Below, one piece after another: positions 48,546-60,400 of a stretch of 64,000 nucleotides of DNA (positions are counted from its first letter, which is position 1; each line of letters starts with the position of its first letter). Under the pieces are notes generated by a model. It was not told where the DNA came from. It made no database searches and saw only the letters and a list, made by a program, of their open reading frames with translations. Location: contig CM062818.1 in NCBI GenBank assembly GCA_031772625.1, positions 209,402,310 through 209,466,309 on the forward strand, written 5' to 3'. Position numbers and translations under genes: made by a program. This DNA comes from Pinus tabuliformis (lineage: Eukaryota; Streptophyta; Pinopsida; Pinales; Pinaceae).

Positions 48546-49501
48546 TTTTTTATTTTATTTAATAGGGGTTTCCAGGTATCACTTAACTTTAGTCCGTCAT
48601 CTCTATTCATATTATTGGAGGATTTTTCGATTTCAATTGCTTCTTTTACCCTTCTTTTTAAATAATGGTCTTCCTTGTGAATTAATTTTGCTTGTTCCAT
48701 GCAAATATAATGTGAGGAGGAACAAGCATGCTTAGCTAGACCAGATTTTTCTGACCTATTTCTTGAAATGTCATTAATATGCTCTTTTAGCCTAATGCCA
48801 AAGGATCTCCCCGTTTCACCTATATATATTTTGCCACATGAGCAAGGAACCGAGTATACTCCTTTGTGATTTTTTGGGTCTATTAGGTCCTTGGCAGAAT
48901 CTAGCATGTTTTTGATGGTGTTAGGTGGTGTGAAGGCAACCATAATGTTATGCTTGGTGAGAATTCTGGCGATTTTGTTAGTGATTCCTTTAATATAGGG
49001 TAAGGAGATTCTAGGGTTTTCTAGAGTTTTTATTTTTTGGTTATTGGTTGTGGATTCTTTAAATATCTTTTGGATAATGTTTTTATGATAGCCATTGTTG
49101 ATGAAGACCTTGTAGAGATGGTTAAGTTCTTCTAAATGTTCGGGGTTAGAGATTCTTGAAGCTCTGGTAGTTAAGGTTTTGATGACACCTACTTTTTGCT
49201 TCGGATGGTGGTGGGAATTAGAATGAAGATATTTGTTGGTGTGAGTTTGTTTTCTGAAGACCTGGTGGCTTAGTTTGCCATTTTTCCTGGTAAGGAGGAC
49301 ATCCAGGAAGGGGAGCTGGTTGTCTTTTTCAATCTCAATAGTGAATTTAATGTGTTCTGAGAGGCTGTTTAAGTGGGATAAGAATTCATTAAGTTTATCT
49401 AAACCATGTCTCCATTTAGCGAAAATATCATCTACATATCTTTTCCATTCATCATCTTGAATTTTTGAATTATGAAATAGAACTCCAACTGACGAACCCA
49501 A
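48539..49501 (-). pseudogene. Penelope-like RT end plus GIY-YIG endonuclease (5'-truncated)
   Basis: A 320-residue frame. Residues 1-17 come from the gag of element E and the TSD; the element starts at EWKRYVDDIF, which carries the RT catalytic YVDD (22-25). Next come the RT thumb region (FTIEIEKDNQLPFLDVLLTR, KQTHTNKYLH) and the linker. The GIY-YIG endonuclease lies at about 213-300: GVYSVPCSCGKIYIGETGRS, then RLKEH, and KSGLAKHACSSSH with the Cys/His residues typical of Penelope endonucleases. The endonuclease nicks the target for priming. Upstream RT motifs are lost, so this copy cannot move by itself, but the endonuclease frame is intact. Confidence 0.92.
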
Positions 49502-49630
49502 TTTTCAAGCTTCTTTGCATTCACTTCACCATTATACATGGACAGTTCAAATTTAACATAGGGTTTTAACCATGTTTTAACAGGGGTGTTTTACCAATTC
49601 CTTTTGAGGTATGTTGATGATCCAGGTGGA
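49467..49630 (-). pseudogene. Element E gag, middle part
   Basis: Encodes KFELSMYNGEVNAKKLENW and VRQLE, the usual start of the capsid domain, between the solo LTR and the Penelope-like element. Confidence 0.75.
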
Positions 49631-50263
49631 TGTTGGTGGCCACCCACCTATCCCATTTGGACCCCCACAACTGTCTCTTTCAGTTTTTCTGTTTCCTTAA
49701 TTATAGCACAATTTACTATTTTTAGCAGTTTTTCGGGTCCTAAACTTTTGGAGCCGTTTTGAGGCCCTAAACGACGTTTTTTGGAAAATCCACTGCCAAC
49801 GATTTTTCTGTCTAAAAATCATCTTTTCCGTCGTAGTCCTCGGAGAGATCTTTTCAACGGGCTATCATGCACATCAAACGGAGATAGTACGACCAATTCA
49901 CGACCCCGGGAAGTTGATGTACCAACTTACCCAAAAACGGGGCCCACAATTTGGCATTTCATCTTCTAGGGTTAGGTTTTGGAATGTGAAGGGTTTTCCA
50001 TTGTTTCTCAACAATAAATAGGCCCTCGAGCCTCATTGTAACACCGTTCGAAATAGTTCAGAGGCATGTAGCCGACACATCTCTTCTCAGAGATAAGCTA
50101 CCATCGCCCTAGCTGGGTTATTTCTATTTGTAAGCATATTTCAATATTCTCCATTAATGAAATGAATTATTATTTCCGCTGCATCTCTATTTTTATGGTT
50201 ATCGCATCTCTGTATTTATGGTTATCTCTGTAATCTATTGCGTTCCTGCTTAAATCCGGATCA
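49631..50263 (+). mobile_element. Probable solo LTR in element E gag
   Basis: 633 bp, TGTTGG...GGATCA, flanked by GTGGA and GTTGA (one mismatch). It has a TATA-like AATAAATA at 50013-50020 followed by GGCCCTCGAGCCTC, a CATTGTAAC segment and TTAATGAAATGAATTATT, all usual for a U3-R-U5. It interrupts the E gag frame between 50264 and 49630. No internal region is present. Confidence 0.6.
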
Positions 50264-50638
50264 GTTGATGTGTATGAGTAAGGGTTGTGTTAGTGGAAGA
50301 GGGTGAAGATTCCTGTGAAATGAAGATGAAGATTATGGTGGAGAAGGTGGAGGTTTACCTCCATTTCCATTACCTCCTCCTCCTAAAGAACCTCATCCTT
50401 TTGGAGGCTTGGAGATTTCACCCTGCAGTCTTGTATTCCTCTCTTCATAGAGGACTTTCAGCATCACTGTCATGTCAAAGAAAGCCTTCCTAAAGACCTT
50501 CTCATCCTCTGTCATATTTATAGGCTCATGTGACATGCTTACTAAAGCTTCAACTACAATTTGAGGTAGAACTGGCGGTGGAGATTGTGGCAACCTTGCA
50601 CTCCTTCTCCTTGACCCAACTTCAGGACCTTCAACCAT
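50264..50638 (-). pseudogene. Element E gag N-terminus
   Basis: 81 residues from the Met at 50638, with a basic/proline-rich start (GSRRRSARLPQSPPPVLP) and the region KAFFDMTVMLKVLYEERN. A Gly- and Pro-rich stretch follows in another phase up to the solo LTR. Typical of the spacer before a gypsy capsid. The leader runs 50639-50727. Confidence 0.65.
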
Positions 50639-50727
50639 ATGTCCTTATCCTCTCTTGCACTTCAACCTTATAAGCATCACATTCACATGAAAACAGTTAA
50701 ATCCTCCTTGCACAAAGAAAACCAAGA

Positions 50728-50739
50728 GCTATGATACCA
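50728..50739 (-). other. Element E primer-binding site
   Basis: TGGTATCATAGC on the minus strand, next to the 5' LTR; initiator tRNA-Met type. Confidence 0.8.
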
Positions 50740-50743
50740 AACT

Positions 50744-51985
50744 TGATATGAATGGGAAAATTAGTTTTTCTATGCCAAATTCCTCTTCAGAATATGTAAA
50801 AGTTCTTAAGGATTCATGAGGTTAATTGCAAGTTTTAACATGTGTTTTTGAATGTTTTAATGTAAATTGCATGTAAAAATTAACATAAACAAATGAATGA
50901 ACAACAACATATAACAAATATGAACGTCACCCAAACAAGATCACAATAACACATGATCAAGGAGTTCACCCTACCTGGGCAACACCTCCTTGGTCCAGCT
51001 TCCAATGGATTTTCCCTCTCCATTATGCTCAAAAGTGTGAATATATCAGTTTACAATGCTTAGATAGCTCTGAAACTTGTTCCAATGGCTCCAAAATGTC
51101 CAAAAATGCTCGTTTAGCCTCTTTCTGCTCCTGATGGCTTCCCCAAGTATTTCTACTAATCACATCGTAATTTCCCCAAAATCTGACACCATCCTACAAA
51201 TTAGCTTCCAATTTCACTAACCTAGCACCGATTTCACCTAATTCCAAGTGAAATTATCAGACGGATTGAATGTCATATAAGGACTTAAATCCGAAAATTG
51301 TGGGCCACATTGGGGCCACGTGCTCAGGGCTAAGGCCAATGACCCACCCCCGCCGGTCAAGCCCCCACTCCGCTCTACCATGGTTCCGTGGGGTGGCATG
51401 CACCCAAGGTTTGGCCCTTTCCCCAGATTGCACCAAAATTAACATTTAAATACAAGAGACAACCATAATATATAATAAGAACTATTCGAATGACATGTTG
51501 GTAACGGCTTGGAATTGGAGTTTGGAGGTTGTGGGTTCGACCCTCGCCACTGCTGCTCAGACCTTAACTCAATTTTTGGTGGCCTTTGGGCTTTCATGTG
51601 GAGGCCCCTAGATGGGCCACGTGGTACCCTATGGTTGGCCACCAACCAACCAATCAAAAACACCCAAATTAGAACCAATAACACCATACCACTTGGCGCC
51701 AAACCATTCGATAGAGGTCAACCAGTCACTTGCACAGTCACCCTACCATATAGGCATGACCAGTTAGTGCCATGTCAGTAATATAGACTGCTAACTGGGT
51801 TGTCTGCATTTTTTTAAAAATTTGCCTGACTAGGAAAGCAAATAGAAAATGTTTTTTGGAGCATACAAAGTTCATTCATGCGAAACGAGTTGCGCCGATT
51901 CAGGATGACAAGCACTACATGATCATTCAGGTTCCACAAAGATCTGAAAACTTTGAATTTTGAGCTATTTTTTGAGAACTTGATC
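50744..51985 (-). repeat. Element E 5' LTR
   Basis: Diverged pair of 41099-42379, with the tRNA-like block at 51489-51560. Confidence 0.87.
51489..51560 (+). repeat. tRNA-like (SINE-type) block, second LTR copy
   Basis: B box GGTTCGACCC at 51534-51543 with an A-box-like segment at 51491, as in the other LTR. Confidence 0.6.
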
Positions 51986-54550
51986 ACAGGTAGTTGAACA
52001 AAGTGGCCATTAAGAACATGTATCCATTACCGAGGATTGATGACTTGTTCGATCAGTTGAAGGGAACAATAATGTTCTCAAAGATTGATTAGAGATCCAT
52101 ATATCATCAGGTATGCAATAAAGATGAGGACATCTACATGACTGCTTTTTAGACTAGGTATGGGCATTATGAGTTTGTTGTAGTTCCATTTGGTTTGACT
52201 AATGCTCCAACTACTTTTATGTGTTTGATGAATAGTGTGCTGCGTCCTTATTTGGACAAGTTTGTTATTGTATTCGTTGATGATATATTGGTATATCCAA
52301 AATATGAAGAAGAGCATGTTGAACACTTAGCAACATTATTAAGATTGTTGAGAGAGCATTAGTTGTATGGTAAGCTCAGCGAGTGAAGTTTCTTTCAGAA
52401 TGAGGTACATTACCGGGGATATGTGGTTTCCAAAAAATGCATAACACTAGACCCCAAAAAGGTAAGAGCTATCATGGAGTGGGCAACTCCTAGGAATGTG
52501 GATGGGGTGAGATCCTTCATGGGGCTAGTAGGGCACTACAGGAGGTTCATCAAGAACTTCTTGTAGATTTCTTATCCTATCACATCATTACAAAGGAAAT
52601 GAAAGAGGTTTGAATGGATAGAGGAATGTGCAACCAGTTTTGAGTAGTTAAAGAAGTTGTTGACACATGCTCAAGTGTTAAAGATCACGGATTCAGAAAA
52701 TGAGTTTGTGGTATGTGAAGATGCTTGCAAGAGAGGACTTGGTGGAGTTCTTATGCAGGAAGGACAAGTAGTATGCTATGAATCACAAAAAATAAATGAG
52801 CACGACTAAAACTATCCAACACATGATCTTGAGTTGGAAATGATAATTCATGCATTGAAGATGTGAAGGCACTATCTCCTTGGCAGATGATTTGTATTAA
52901 TGAGTGATCAAAATGGGTTGTGGTATCTATTTGACCAACCGAATCTGAATTCCAAGCAAGCGAGATGGTTGGCCACGATCAATGAGTTCAGTTTTGAGGT
53001 CATGTAGATTAAAGGTAAATAGAATAGGGTTATAGATGCTCTTAGTAGGCGGATACAGGTGAATCATATAGTAGCTATAAGCTTGTATGGGACAAATTTA
53101 AAGGCTCAAATCTTATAGGCAGGTCAGTAGGATAATAGGTACATGGAGCTTAGGAATAGGTTACAACAGAGTACAAGTATAGGAACAATTACAAGTACAG
53201 GTGCATAGGATGTGGACTATTGTCTCACGACAGATGGCTTGGTCAGATTTACGGACATGATATATGTGCCATATGAAAATGAGCTCAAGAATCTTATCTT
53301 AAGAGAGTTTCATGCAAAACCATATTCTGGTCACCCAGAATATCAGAAGACACTGACAGTGGTGAAGAATTTTTACTATTGGCCCAATTTGAAGAGAGAC
53401 GTGGAAAATTTCATGGCTAGGTGTTTGGATTGTCAACAAGTGAGTGTAAGCATCCAGGTGGACTACTACAACTGATTCCGATTCTAGAGTGGAAATGGGA
53501 GGCCATTTCCATTTACTTTATCACAGATTTTCCAAGGACATCTGGGCAGCATGATTCCATGATGGTTGTGGTGGATAGGTTTACGAAGGTAGCACACTTC
53601 ATTCTAGTGAAGTCTACATACTCAACGAATGATGTAGCACAACTCTTCATCAGAGATGTGGTGAGATTGTATGGTGTTCTATAGAATATTGTGTTAGATA
53701 GGAAGCAAAGTTCACTTCCAAGTTTTGGAAGGAGTTGTTTGCAGGTTTAGGTACAAAGTTGGACTTTAGTACAACTTATCATCCACAGACAGATGGAAAG
53801 ATAGAGAGGGTCAATAAGATATTGGGGGACATGTTCAGGATGTATGTGTTACATCAACAACAGAAGTGGGAAGAATATCTTGCACTGGTAGAGTTTTCTT
53901 ACAACAATGGGTATTAGGAATATTTGTGAATGAGTCCATTTGAGGCATTGTATGGGAACAATTGAAATACTCCCATCAATTGGAGTGATCCAGTTAATAT
54001 GGTGTTGATTGGACCAGACATGTTGGAGGAAATGGAAAATGAAATGCAAGTAATCAAGAAGAATTTGAAAGCAACACAGGATATGCATAAGAGTTATGGA
54101 GATTGGAACAAGTTGTTTAAAGAGTTTCAGATTGGAGAGTAGGTGTACTTGTGCATCAGGACAAATAAGAGCTCCTTGTAGATTAGATCATGTGCCAAGA
54201 TGACACCCCGATTTTGTGGAACTTTTAGGATTCTTGAGAGGATTGGGCCAGTAGCCTATTGACTTGCATTGCCTCCGACAGTGAAAGTCCATGATGTTTT
54301 CCATGTGTCATTGTTTAAAAAGTATGTTAAAGATGATGATCATGCGATTGATTGGCCTGTATTGCAAGTGGAGCCAGAAGGAGAATTCCAGCCAGAACCT
54401 CAATGCATTTTGTAGAGAAATATTCTCATTCTTCAGAACCAAGCAATCGAGCAGGTTAAAGTGTAGTGGAAGCACTTTGGGCCAGATGAAGCTACATGGG
54501 AGATGGCAGATCAGATGCAAGCTATGTATCCTTCTCTATTCGCTGATTGA
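51986..54550 (+). pseudogene. Element H RT, RNase H, integrase and chromodomain (broken)
   Basis: Resumes at [22 protein letters not shown] keeps [12 protein letters not shown] and FVDDIL (about 52270). RNase H has CEDACKRGLGGVLMQ, MSDQNGLWYL and DALSRR. The integrase finger HAKPYSGH...CLDCQQ (53310-53440), core (MVVVDRFTKVAHF, TTYHPQTDGKIERVNK) and a tail with FRILERIGPVAY and VHDVFHVSLFKKY are all recognisable. The end resembles a chromodomain (WKHFGPDEATWEMADQM, about 54470-54520). Many stops, several at positions where a Gln, Trp or Glu is expected, and a frameshift near 53690. Dead. Confidence 0.88.
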
Positions 54551-54875
54551 GCGAATGTTTTAGTATATGTCTTTGGTATATGTTTCGGTACATGATTTGG
54601 TATGATGTTTTGGTATATGTACATATGTATATGGATGTAAATATCACCATGAGCTATGTTATAAAGCTCTAATAAGCTGTATGGGTGTCATGCCATTATG
54701 ATGTTATATTTATCATGTTGTCATGTTGGTTTGCCTCTCAACAGGTTGATCACTGTAAATACTACAACGAGTTAAGTTATAAATATCCATGGGTGGTATG
54801 TTTTTCTTACAACAGTATTGCGGTTGCAGATGTAGTTGAACACCGAGGACGATGTTCCCCCAAGGGGGAGGGTTC
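54551..54875 (+). other. Element H 3' untranslated region with PPT
   Basis: No gene. The polypurine tract CAAGGGGGAGGG at about 54861-54872 lies immediately before the 3' LTR. Confidence 0.82.
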
Positions 54876-55557
54876 TGTAACAACCTTGGTAAAAAATCCA
54901 TGTAAAAATTAATCAAGGTAAAAGAAGACCTTGGTCATGGGACATGTATTCCAAGATGAATGTTGGGAAAAAAAATAGTGATGGGGATCACTTGTGATTA
55001 ATTAATGGCTAAGAAAATTGGCAAAGGAAATGGCAAATGATTTGGAAATACATGAAGCATTTATTGGCATTTGTTTTATGAAAATAATGGAAATTAGGAT
55101 AAAAGGGAGGTGAAAGGTCACAAGTTACATGTGAGGAGGAAAATTAAGGAAAATAATGGAAAATGAAGAAAATAAATACCTCATTAATAAAATGTCCTAT
55201 GGGGATTAGTTGGTACCTTTTGTCAATTTAGTTTTGGAGATCTCTCTATTCTCTCTCTCTCATACTATTGGACACTTAGAGTTTTCTTGGAGCACTCTTG
55301 GATTAGTGTGGCATACTTTGATTTTTGGAGACAGAAGGCAAAGGAAGAGCAGTAAAGTGCAAGAGGACATTAGGATCAACAACTACAATGTGTTTTTCTT
55401 GCAAGTAATGAGTTGCATGTATGCTTTCCTTACTAGTTTTTTCATGCATGACATATGCATGTGGTTTCTTGGTTACAGTTTGTCATTGGCATGGAGTATT
55501 GTGTGGATTGACAGTGTATTTGCCTGACCTTTCCATTTCCTGGATATCCATGGTGTT
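54876..55557 (+). repeat. Element H 3' LTR, first piece
   Basis: Matches 3490-4165. Interrupted by element F at the point corresponding to CCATGGCATTG of the 5' LTR. Confidence 0.9.
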
Positions 55558-56032
55558 TGTTGAGTCTTGAAAATTTCATTCATTTCCATTACACTTTCAC
55601 TATTATGTCCATTATATCACCTCTATTTCACCTCCATTTCACGACTATGTCACCACATTCATCCCACTTTCATTATCATTGGGCCACATTTATGTTTTTC
55701 CAAAATTTATTAATTCTAAGCTTTTTAAGTGAATTTGTGGTTAAAAATTAGAAAATAATGTGCATATGCTTATACCTAACAAATGGGTTGAGATTGTTAA
55801 CATGTGTAGGTTGAAAGGAGGCTTTTGGAAGACCCTTATGTGGCACTCTAAGGCCAAATTCGAATTTGAGTGGAAAGAATCATGGGATCATGAGGATATG
55901 TGTCACATCTCCTAATTATATTGCAACTCTAAGAAGATATGTGTCTTATCATTTCCTATTTTGATTAGGACTCTAAAGGTAGAGGGAGAGATCCATGGAC
56001 TCTCATTAATGAGATGGCTTCTCATCTTTTTG

Positions 56033-56040
56033 TATAAATA
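56033..56040 (+). promoter_or_regulatory. Element F left LTR TATA box
   Basis: TATAAATA preceded by TTTTTG and followed by GGAGATCTCTC; it points inwards. Confidence 0.6.
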
Positions 56041-56515
56041 GGAGATCTCTCTTCTTCATTTGTTAGTCTTTTAGCTTGTGACTCTTAGCTTGTTAGTTCT
56101 TAAGCTTGTTAGCTTGTGAGATGGCTTTGGAAAGCTTTGGAGAGCTTTGCTGTACTTTGTAATTTTTAAGAGTTTGAATAAAGCTTTGATGTTCTCAACA
56201 TGGAAGGAGATGTGAAGTAGATGTCATGGATCATATTAGAATGTAAGGTAGAGTAGATTTCATTTTTTAATTTTGCTTTGATTTCATTATGTCATTTGAT
56301 TGCTTTCAAGTTTGATAGATTAGATTTTTCATTCATGCAATTTTAATTCATGAAAGTGTGTTCAACTGGTTGATTGTAGATTAGTTTTTCTTTACATGTT
56401 TTTGCATCAAATAATGACATGAGATTTACCTCTCTGCTGACTTTGTTTTTTTTAGCTTTTCAATTTCAGTTATGCTTTGATTTCAGTCTTATTCATTTGC
56501 TTTGTTAGTTAGTTT

Positions 56516-56990
56516 AGATATCAGATTGCTCAAGTTGTTGATGATTACCTCCGAAAGCCATAGCGAGACTAACTGGCGAGGGGTTAGACTATGAATTGAT
56601 GTGATTTAATTTTAAGTTTACTTTTCTGCAATTAGATATCAGATTGCTCAAATTGTTGATGATTACCTATGAAAGCCATAGCGAGACTAACAAGCGAGGG
56701 GTCAGACTAGGAATTGATGTGATTTGATTTTAATTTTACTTTTATGCAATTAGATATCAGATTGCTCAAGTTGTTGATGATTACCTCCGAAAGCCATAGC
56801 AAGACTAACTGGCGAGGGTTTAGACTATGAATTGATGTGATCTGATTTTAGTTTTACTTTTCTGCAATTAGATATCAGATTGCTCATGTTAGTAATGATT
56901 ATCTCCGAAAGCCATAGTTTAGACTACCTGGCGAGGAATCAGCCTATGAATGATGTGATTTGATTTTACTTTTTACTGGTTTGCAGTTTT
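56516..56990 (+). repeat. 118-bp tandem array in element F left LTR
   Basis: Four copies at 56516, 56634, 56752 and 56870, each starting AGATATCAGATTGCTCA and containing CGAAAGCCATAGCGAGAC and GGCGAGG. The mirror array is at about 61550-62000 in the right arm. Confidence 0.93.
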
Positions 56991-57450
56991 TGATTTGTTT
57001 GAGTGAAATAGCTTAACTTTTATTTCCGTATTTAGACAAGCAGCAGAGATAGTGATTTAATAATTAGTATTTTATATTTTGCTTGATTAAAGTAGCTACA
57101 TACTTATACTTTTGTTTAAGTACTAATTCCATCAATAACATGTTTTAAGATCTTTTTAAGTGCTAAGTTTTGGAAGTTACCATTAGGGACATAGACCTTG
57201 TCTTGAAATCTACATCCATACTTGACCTTTAAAAGTATTCTTAAGACCTTAGAAAAGGATTTCCATTTGCATTAGATACTTTAGGAGATCAACAAGAACA
57301 AAACCCCAAAACAAAATAAAATCTATAAAACAACGAAGTAAGAAAAAGGTTAACTAAGCACATATGGTGCACCACACTTCATCAGTTTATGATACCCGGA
57401 TTGTTAATTTATGTAGAGAAATTTAAGACGTTAAATTGACTAGACATTTT

Positions 57451-57464
57451 AGCGCCGTTGCCGG
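57451..57464 (+). other. Element F left PBS-like site
   Basis: AGCGCCGTTGCCGG four bases after the LTR end, close to the GGCGCCGTTGCCGGGG PBS (tRNA-Asp type) of Athila-like plant elements. Confidence 0.65.
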
Positions 57465-60400
57465 CTCAAACTCTAATGATGGATTTATCATTGTGTAGAT
57501 CTTTTTGAGATCTTTCCAATGGTACTTAAATCATCAAAATCTGATTTCATATGAAAAAGTTAGGCTGATTTGAACAATGAGGTTTTTTTCAGTTTGCGGA
57601 ATTGGACTTTAGCCGTAGAATGTGCACGGTTTCTGTAGCTAAAAATCTTGAATACAAAGTTAGCCATTCATCTTTCATCATCAGTGCAAAATTAATAAAT
57701 ACCTTCAGAAAAGTGAGCAAATAACTTATTCATTTCATTGATTCAAAATTATTATTTTTTTCTTGACATGCGGCGACTTAGTGTGGTGACTCAGTGTGGC
57801 GACTTAGTGATAACACACAACTTGACTTCCCTTTGACCGGGGTCTTTTTCATTGAATTGGATCAAATGAATAGGACACCATCCATATACTGACATTTTCC
57901 CAGCTACCCATGTGGCTTGTTTTTCTTGATGACACCTGCAACCTAGAGTTTAACAAAAACAACTGCAGAAAGTTGAACCAGCTGCAGAAAGTTGAATCAG
58001 CTGCGGAAAGTGGCTGAAACAGTCAACCATCATTTTTACACATATTTTGGATACTTGAGTCGTGCATAGATTTTTGTCTCTTCCGCACTTTCTTGTGGAG
58101 TTTCTGCAACCTTAAAAGTGAGTGATTCATCTTTAAAATGAAGATTTTCAGTTGAAACAAAACTAACCAAAATGATATTGATCCCTTCTCTAACTAAGAA
58201 TGCCGATGTTACTACACAACAAGCCCCGAGCTTCCCATACAAACATCAGATAAGTTCCGATAAATAATCAAGGATACTAAGGTCGTGCTTGATAATAACA
58301 TCGCTGTCTGGCCTGAGCAAGGACTGAACTATTTGTGCAGCTTCATGCTGCAACATTATGCTGTTTTGAATCGATGTATGCATTTGCAACTCTCTGTAAT
58401 TCTCTACTAGAAAGATTTACTACATTAATTGTTCAATCTGAAGTGGTTTCATGACATCATATGTGAATTGAGAGTGCGTATATGAATCACAATTTTTTTT
58501 TTAAAACTGTGCTGACAGATTTTATATCATTGCATGCCTTTTGATATTCATATAATACAAATCCATTGAACACAGATTTAGATTGTTTGCGTGTGACATT
58601 TATAGTTTATACCATCAGCCAAAAGAAAGTCAAGGTGCTGAAGTCTTCCTATCCCATGACCAATGATCAAATTTAACCTCCACAAATCTCAAACATATTT
58701 CAGTTTCAAGATGCTCACATTTCAAAATCGTCAATAGAAACCTATCCGTGTGGTGAATTTAGGGTAGATGACAGTCTTACTATGAAGAATATGCATGCAC
58801 TCAGAGTGGAAACAAAGAAAAATGTTGTGAAGGCACGACATAGGCTAAAATTCAATGAAGCTGAAATGCCTTAACCAATCATCTGAACTTGAGAGAAGCT
58901 CAAATAGGATGGATAGGGAAGCCTATATTGTTGTTGATGTCCCAAACAATCTCACTATCGTACTGAATCTTTCAGCAAAAGCACATATGCAGCGTCCACA
59001 TATGCAACATCCACTTGTGAGGTGATTCTCTTTCCTGGTACATGTAAAGGATTTGACACAACATTAACATATGCAGCATGCAATTGTCTGAAAAAAACTA
59101 TCCACGACATCCACCTTGGGATCCTTAACACTGACTTTGAATACATTTCCATGTTGAATAATTTGCCACGTCTTATTAATCGGCTGTGAAGAGCCATATA
59201 TAACTAGTTCACGTAATGGAGTTAAACAGAGTCGTATTCAATTGAGATTTTTTGTTAACAGGTGTTAATGAGTTAAATGGGTGGCATTAAGGGCAGAAGA
59301 CGTGGTAGAGTAAGTGCCAGCACATAATAAAATTAGAATTTCCCTTTCTCAGGCACGCCGAATTAAATCACAGCGTGTTCATTAATTAAAATTCCGTTTT
59401 TTTTCACGCGGAAGGCAAAAATGCGCTCCAAAGAACCGAGGATATCTCCAAAACTGCCACGATTTTCTAAAAATTGTTTCTGGGTTATCTAATTGACCCT
59501 ACTGGCAAAACAACCCATGTTTTATTTTTTTCAGATTCATCTCCGTTTGGCCAAATCATGCTCTCAAAGTTTGACGTTTTTCTCTATTTACGTTTTTCCT
59601 GAGTTGTTGCATTCGGCCTGTAAAATCGATTTTAGGAAAAATTTGTTTTCAGATGCAATCAACAACAAATGAATTAGTCAGTTTCAGGGAGGTGACACCA
59701 TTAAAAATGTTTCCTATCATATTAAGCAAGTGCTGAGATTTATTATAGCTGGAGCAGCTCAGAAGTTTGTTTCAAACGTTTGCTAAAGATACAGTGGATT
59801 CAAATTTGATGCAAATCCGTGTGAGGTTGGAAAAGACTTCAAATTTTGATCTAAGGAGTAAAAAACCATCATGTTTTTTTTTATTGGTATTTGAGATAAG
59901 ATCATGTGGCAGGCCAAGAGCAAAGCCATAGTCATTTCCGTGCCTCCATATGAAGTACCAATACAATACTGAGAGCAGCATTATAACAAGCAGTGCAGCA
60001 GAGAAACCCAACCCAATTTTAGCACTAACAGATAAGCCACGCTTTTTCAAAAAGTATGGACAATCTAGTAGAGATGGCACTCCATAAAGGTCGTGACTTT
60101 CTTATAAATGTTAGTAGGCATCTCCACATAGGTATGTTCTCAGTTGGGATGTTCTGGCTGTATGAAGGATTTTCATTGCTGATTACAAGAGTCAGGAAAA
60201 CAACTAGAGGAGGATTTTGCAGATTTTATTATTATTATTATTTTATTTATTATTTATTTATTTATTTATTTATTTTTTAATGTTTTTGCAGGTTCGTTTT
60301 AAGGTCAAAGCTTGGACAGGGATGCAGATTTTCTTGTTGAAGACACAGTGAAAGCTAAGATTCAAGATAGCCATTGATTGTTTTTCTTTTTTCTCTCTGA

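Larger units (their letters stand above)
45505..49448 (-). mobile_element. 5'-truncated Penelope-like retroelement (EN+, Dryad-like)
   Basis: Bounded by an 18-bp TSD, TCATCATCTTGAATTTTT, at 45487-45504 and 49449-49466. The 5' end (right) starts in RT at the YVDD block; the 3' end (left) has a hammerhead-ribozyme core at about 45541-45575. In between lie the end of RT, a GIY-YIG endonuclease, an AT-rich ~300-bp tandem array, and a LINE-like insertion. Truncation at the 5' end and a long TSD fit target-primed reverse transcription. Confidence 0.92.
41099..51985 (-). mobile_element. Element E: decayed Ty3/gypsy retrotransposon
   Basis: LTRs are 41099-42379 and 50744-51985 (TGATC...GATCA). The PBS (TGGTATCATAGC) lies left of the right LTR and the PPT (AGTGGGGAGGAA) right of the left LTR, so sense is minus. 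It carries gag, protease, RT, RNase H and an integrase tail, but the integrase core is deleted. The flanks do not show a clean 5-bp TSD (CTGGC against CAGGT). A Penelope-like element and a solo LTR sit in its gag. Confidence 0.85.
55558..57446 (+). repeat. Element F left LTR
   Basis: 1889 bp, TGTTGAGTC...TAGACA. Contains a TATA box (56033), the 118-bp tandem array and AT-rich parts. Confidence 0.87.

Noticed and set aside
59772-60080. Receptor-like kinase gene in element F
   Set aside because: Only a membrane-like segment is seen; no kinase subdomains follow on either side.
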